A program made the translations under genes and the position numbers. The notes under the pieces were generated by a model. The model had not been told where the DNA came from. It made no database searches and worked only from the letters and a program-made list of their open reading frames with translations. DNA of 64,000 nucleotides from Gymnorhina tibicen (taxonomy: Eukaryota > Chordata > Aves > Passeriformes > Artamidae): the NCBI GenBank assembly GCA_013399875.1, contig VXAZ01002522.1, forward strand, positions 198 to 64,197, given 5' to 3'. Below are positions 58,781 through 64,000 of the stretch, piece after piece (position 1 is the first letter of the stretch; every line of letters begins with the position of its first letter).

Positions 58781-61700
58781 GTTTTAATCCTTAAGGTCAG
58801 TTAACTAGAAATAAAATGGTCAGACTGCTGAGCTTAACAAGCTTAATTTTTGTATTTGCAGGGTCCATATTCTTTCCTTGTCTTGTTCAGATGTCTGCTA
58901 GTTAACACACTGCATTATTTCTTAATATGAATACAACTCAGAGTTTGTCCACAAATGTATGCTATTGGAATGAGTAATTATTCTCTACTGTCCATTACTC
59001 TTTGCCTATTGTTTATTAAGCTTCTTAATATAAAGTTTCTTAGGCAAAAATTGCTCTGTGGTATAGTCAATTAGATACTCAGATGCAGATTACATTTCTT
59101 TCTAGAAAAGAGAACAAATTGCGTGACGTTTACTTGCCCTCTCTAAATGATTTTAAAGGGCACTGCTGAGGATTGGTCTGCATTTCAGTGACTTGAATTA
59201 AAATCTGCAAAATGCTGGTGCTCTGTCACAGCTGTGTCCTCCTGGACAGTGATTTAAAGTGTATCTGTGGGAAGACATGGTGGGCAAAGAAGGAGCCCAG
59301 GTGTTATAAAGGAATTTCTTGTGCAATTGCTCTGCTTTGCCTGAGTAGCAAAGCTAGAGGACTGCGTAAAACAATTACTGCTTGGACATGAAACTCTGAT
59401 CTTGCTGCTCCAGGGAATCTTTGTGGTTGTAAAAGGGCCCTCTTCTAAGTACAAGATAACTGAAAACTTAGACAAAGATTAGGCTCTTGCTGAAGAAGCA
59501 TGTCTCATCTAAGCAGAGCTTGTGAGCGCAGCCTCAGCTAACCTTTGTGATGGTCCTGCAGGCTGCTGGGCAGAGTTGGTACTAGGCTGTGGTTCTGCTG
59601 ATACCTGCTCGATTTCTCACCCCAGCTTTAGCTCCCCTCTTAAATGTGTCTCTGCCACAATTCACAGCCATGCTGAAAGTTGCCATCCTTCATTCTGCTA
59701 ATAAACTTGGACTTCCAGCCATTTAAAAAATGTCACTTTTTGCTTAACTGTTAAACTAATTGATGTTGTGATTTAAACAAGAGTATGGTTTATTCAGCTG
59801 TCATCATGAGAAGATACTGAGTTATTTATTTTAAACATCTAGGATTTTGCTTAAATACAGAACAAACCAATCTCTAGCCTTATCTTGTTTTGAGCTAGAT
59901 AACGAGGTTAGTGCCACAACATATTATGTGGTCAGATTAGTGTACATATATATCTAAGTGTCCAGCTGTCCTGAAATGAACAAGCAGTGACAAGTTTCAG
60001 AGCAAAAGTTAGGAAAGATATTCTGGGTAAAGAGAATGCAGCTAGTTTAGTACATAAACTGCACAACACAATGTCCCAAGTTTAAAAAAAAATAAACATG
60101 GAGAAAAGATGCTTCAGTTTTCACCTCATACAAACCATCTGTTTTCTCTGCCTGTCTTGTATTTGAAAAGGATAACAAAACTAGTATGTATTACTTTTTC
60201 TCTTCTCCTTTCTTTAGCAAAAATAAATAAATAAAAATACACATCCTTTCTGCTCTGTTTCTCTTTCACGATCTCCTCTACCAGTACATTATTTGCTCTG
60301 TATCCAGTATAGCAGAGTATTTCTGGATGACCATTTCCCCAAGGGTGCTTATTAAGAATTATTGCTCTTTATTTCACACTGTGGTACTAAACAAACAAAC
60401 AGGAAACTCAAGCCCTCCTTCCAGCTGGGCGTTACAGATGACCTTAAAAGTGAGCTAGCAGTGCCAATGAAAAGACTGTGGTCTACCGAAGACAAATGGA
60501 AATGCATGCATGCTATAATATAAAAGTTACAGAAAATTGGGTAATAACTGGTTTATATTATACTGTAACCACTGGGCTGAATGTGCTTGAAGTCAAGTAT
60601 ATTTCTGTGAGTAAGAGAAGAGGAATTTGTTGACAGGAAGAATTGTTAAATGTTAGTGCCTTCATAGAGGCAAAAGGAAGCTTGATTTGTGTGGCTATGT
60701 CTCACTGATAGGACACCAGAAGTGAAGCCTCTGTAGGGAAAGATTGGGTTATTGCAAAAAAAACTCTGCCCAGTACTCTCAGCACAGTTTTTTAGAAAAC
60801 TGTCTTGATTAAATACTGGTTGAATTAGTTTGAACTGAAAGGAATGTACAGTTTCCTGAAGAAGTAGACATAATTCTGGGAAATGAGATTTGTAGTCCTT
60901 TTGTCTGTTGATTAGTCACCATTTATTAGTAAATAAGATTGATATTAGTGCCACTGGCCTTAGCCAGTTCTGCCCTTAATATTTGAAGTTGTGCTGAAAA
61001 ACTTGTGTTTTCCAGAGTGAAAAATAGATATACCTTCTTATTTTATGTATTGAGTCTTGGACTACTTAATGGAAAATGGTCACACCTTGCAAAATACTGG
61101 AGGCATATGCAGCTGAAATGCTTTCACCAGAGAGGCTGACCAGGCTTAGGAAGCAAGTAACGAAGTTAAGAGTTTACAACTTTGACTTCTCTATCTGGGA
61201 GAAAATTCTGGTTTCACTTAATGAAGTTCAATCATTCAGTCAATTTTTGGGCAATTAATCCATTTTCAGAGTGGGTTACACAGCAAGAAACAGACCCATA
61301 TGTACGAGGTTGGCCACACTGTTCACATGGGAGCTCACAGCCACTGCTCTGAACGTGGCTCAACCCTGCTGTGAATTTACTGGTAAACAGCTGCTTATCA
61401 GTTGGCATGGGTCACTGCTTTCACATTTTTTCGCTAATGCCTGGGAAAGTTGAGTGTTTGTGCATCCTGTGCCTTGCCTATTGTTAATACTCCCTCTGAC
61501 ACTCTGCAAAATAGGGGGGAATAATAATACCTTGTGCTTGCTGTTAGCTTTCAGTTTATCAACTCCCAGTATCCCCTGGAATAAAGCTAAAGGAAATGGC
61601 TGGGCTGCAGAACTGGGCTGGAGTCCAGGATGGGGCAGCCCAGACTTTGGATTGGGGAATATTCATATGCATGCTGCCTTCAGCAGGTCCCAGCGCTGTA

Positions 61701-64000
61701 GGCTGATCTGGGAAATAAATTACTCAATTGCTAAACTGGCAGTGTCTCTTTGTGGGTGTTTTTGCTGCTGTTTTCACTCCCTGAATGGGCCTGCTGCGGT
61801 CAGATCTTAACCATCTTGCAGGAGCAAAGGCAAGGCACTGCAAGCTAGTAGCAGTGCAGACTACAAGCTGTGTGGGAGGAGCCATCATCGCCGGTGAAAC
61901 TTGCTCTCCTGCATCTTGGGAGGCTTACAGATCTTGGTATTTGGGTCAAAATTCAGAGGCTTTTAGGAGTGTTAAAGTCTAGCGTGTTACTAGCGTAACT
62001 GCTTGAGTGGATTCCTGCCTTTTGAAAATCAAACAGGGTCATCACTATTCCGTTAAATCTTGCCATTGTCAGCTGACTAGTCTCCATATTCCCATAGAAG
62101 ATGTTCCTGGCAAAAACAGCATATCTCTTGGATTGCAACACATCTCCCTATCCTGTTTTTCTTTGAGTTGAGTTGGTTGGGAATATTAGGCAGTCTACTG
62201 CAGCACCTGCAGTATGGGGGCAGGAGCTACAGTCCTGCCAAGAGCAGAGCTATTTTCCTGTTTACACCTGTACAGAGATTCAGAAATTTTCTGACAAAAC
62301 TTTGCTAAAACTAGCACTAGCACAAGGCTGCCACAAGTCATTGTGATGCATTTTGATTTTGTAATACACATAAGTAACAGTCATTTAATAACGGATCTGG
62401 CAAGATCAAGAACAGGACTGATTAGGACATAAAGAATGACAACAAATAAATAAAATTAATAAATAATCTCATCTGGGATTAAAGGTTGGTGTGAGAGAGT
62501 TGGCAGGAAATAATTAAAACACATTCACTGGGAGATTTGTTTATCTTTTATTCCTGTTATTTATTCATCCTGCTTTTCACTAATGCAGATTTCTGCCCAT
62601 GCTGTAACTATGAGCTGGTGCAACACACAGCTGGCATTGAGGGATAGTAAGAAGCATGATGTTTTTTCCCCCCCCCTACTCCCTTTAGTGGTTGTTCTGT
62701 AGAGGTATGCAATGCTATGCCTACAGATGATTTTAGCAAATTTGGGAATAAACTGTGTAGGTTCTACCTGACTGGAAGCAGAAACCACATGCCTTGATAC
62801 CAAAGCTGAAAATAAAAAAAAAGTTAATTGCTTCATAGTGTTGCACAAATAGTTTTAATGTTGTGGTTTGAATGTTTAAAGTAAATTTTTACTGTCATTA
62901 ATCACTGTTTGGATGCTGAAGAGAGCAACATAGTAAGTTTTTTAATGAGGTCGTTTTCTGGAAGTGTGAAACTTTGTTTAAAAAGGAAAAAGCTAATTTT
63001 TGTTGAAAATGTGATCGCCATTGGGATGCATTAGAATAACTTTTTGTTCTTGTGGAAACCATCTTTTGTTCTGAAGTAATCTGTGTTGGTATTCTGAAAT
63101 CTCACTCTGCGGTGCTATTTTTCTTTGGGGTCAGGTTTTTCCAAGTTGCTTTATACACAGATAAAGCTGTGCAGTTCCCACTCAGTGATACCACGCAGGA
63201 TTGCAGTTGCATTGTGGAGAGCATGTCCCACTTTTGGAGAGAGGATGGCGTCCAGTAGCCCAACTGGAATTTGTTGAGATGGGCTCTATTCAGTAGTAGC
63301 AGTTCATATTGCCAAGACCAAGTGCTTCTCAGTGCTGCAGAGAAAAGAGCTCAAGAATCTGTCATCCTCATCGTGAGTGATAATGCGGATGAGCACAGTG
63401 GCTCGTGGAACATGCCACAGTACTTTGCTCTGCATGATGAATGGATGGGACTAGAAATGTTTCTGAAGGGCTGTCCCAAGTATCTTTGTGCTGCTTGTTG
63501 TCTCTGATTTTATTGTGTCCTCCCTTCAGAAACAGGCAAATGGAGTAACGTCTAATTTCTAAGTAACTACAAAGCTCAGCCTGCACTAGTTATTTTTCTG
63601 GAACTAATGCCTTTAAAGTTATTCACAGGTAGAAATTAATTACATCTTTAGACAGCAGTTGTCTCTTTCCATCATGAGTCAACTCTAACTTGCAGTATTT
63701 ATCAACACTTTTTAATAAGATGAAATTTATATTTACAGATAATATTCATATGCATAGAGTAGGAGGGATCTCTAAAGGTTTTTTAATGTGTGTTATCATC
63801 ATTGTTGCTTTGAATGCTATTTTGCTATTGCAGCAGTGTAAATACACATTAATCTCATGGCTTCTGGGAGGGGCTGGCTGGTGTCTTCACAGGTCTAGAG
63901 AGTGTAGGGAGTGATTTCTGCTGTTCTGTCCCACCTTGCCTCAACAACCTGTGTGCTGCTGAGAATGAACAAAATGTTCTCTCCACAGTTGCATTCCTTC

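Larger units (their letters stand above)
53997..64000. other. Gene-free stretch to the right edge
   Basis: About 10 kb of A+T-rich, mostly unique DNA. Its most A+T-rich part is at about 58670-58780, with iterated taaatatattt. A perfect inverted repeat lies at 58570-58591. A CpG-bearing patch with a strong acceptor-like site lies at about 56575-56710. Short (AAAT)n-type runs occur at about 60222-60236 and 62443-62467, and a C9 run near 62669. Octamers ATGCAAAT occur at 54019, 58286 and 58389. No RNA gene or known protein was found. Confidence 0.45.

Noticed and set aside
1..64000. tRNA, rRNA, CRISPR arrays or bacterial operons
   Set aside because: No cloverleaf with A/B boxes, no regularly spaced repeats and no ribosome-binding-site gene clusters were seen. 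The tandem repeats present have only two copies or are microsatellites.

Overview
The window is vertebrate nuclear DNA, most likely from a bird. It is A+T-leaning, has no dense open reading frames, and carries repeats typical of birds: two 5'-truncated CR1 LINE copies ending in the usual CR1 3' tail, and two solo endogenous-retrovirus LTRs. One LTR matches the 'TGTTGTGGTTTA...' type common in songbird genomes. The bird assignment is inferred from these repeat families. No bacterial, plasmid or phage organisation is present.

Layout. Bases 1 to about 450 are a CpG-rich island with a splice-donor-like site after base 200, probably the promoter and first exon of a gene running rightwards. Almost everything else reads as intron or intergenic DNA. 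No long open frame outside the CR1 copies resembles a known protein. One short internal exon candidate (23332-23436) has good splice sites and a plausible peptide. Four other short candidates (11182-11243, 25097-25167, 41243-41277, 42230-42300) can be joined to it in consistent reading phase. That chain was picked by eye and is a hypothesis; no gene identity is claimed.

Mobile elements: CR1 fragment on + at about 24265-24924; solo LTR on - at 32949-33524; a second solo LTR on - at about 44415-44892; a longer CR1 fragment on - at about 52250-53996 with a broken reverse transcriptase. Together they cover about 3.5 kb (5-6%), a low load typical of bird genomes. All are decayed.

The most distinctive structure lies in the second LTR. 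A perfect 15-bp hairpin sits where the viral transcript should begin. One base further on is a perfect 16-bp palindrome that places AATAAA on both strands. No new multi-gene system was found. The rest of the window holds microsatellites, short tandem duplications, small inverted repeats and a few GC-rich patches of possible regulatory interest.
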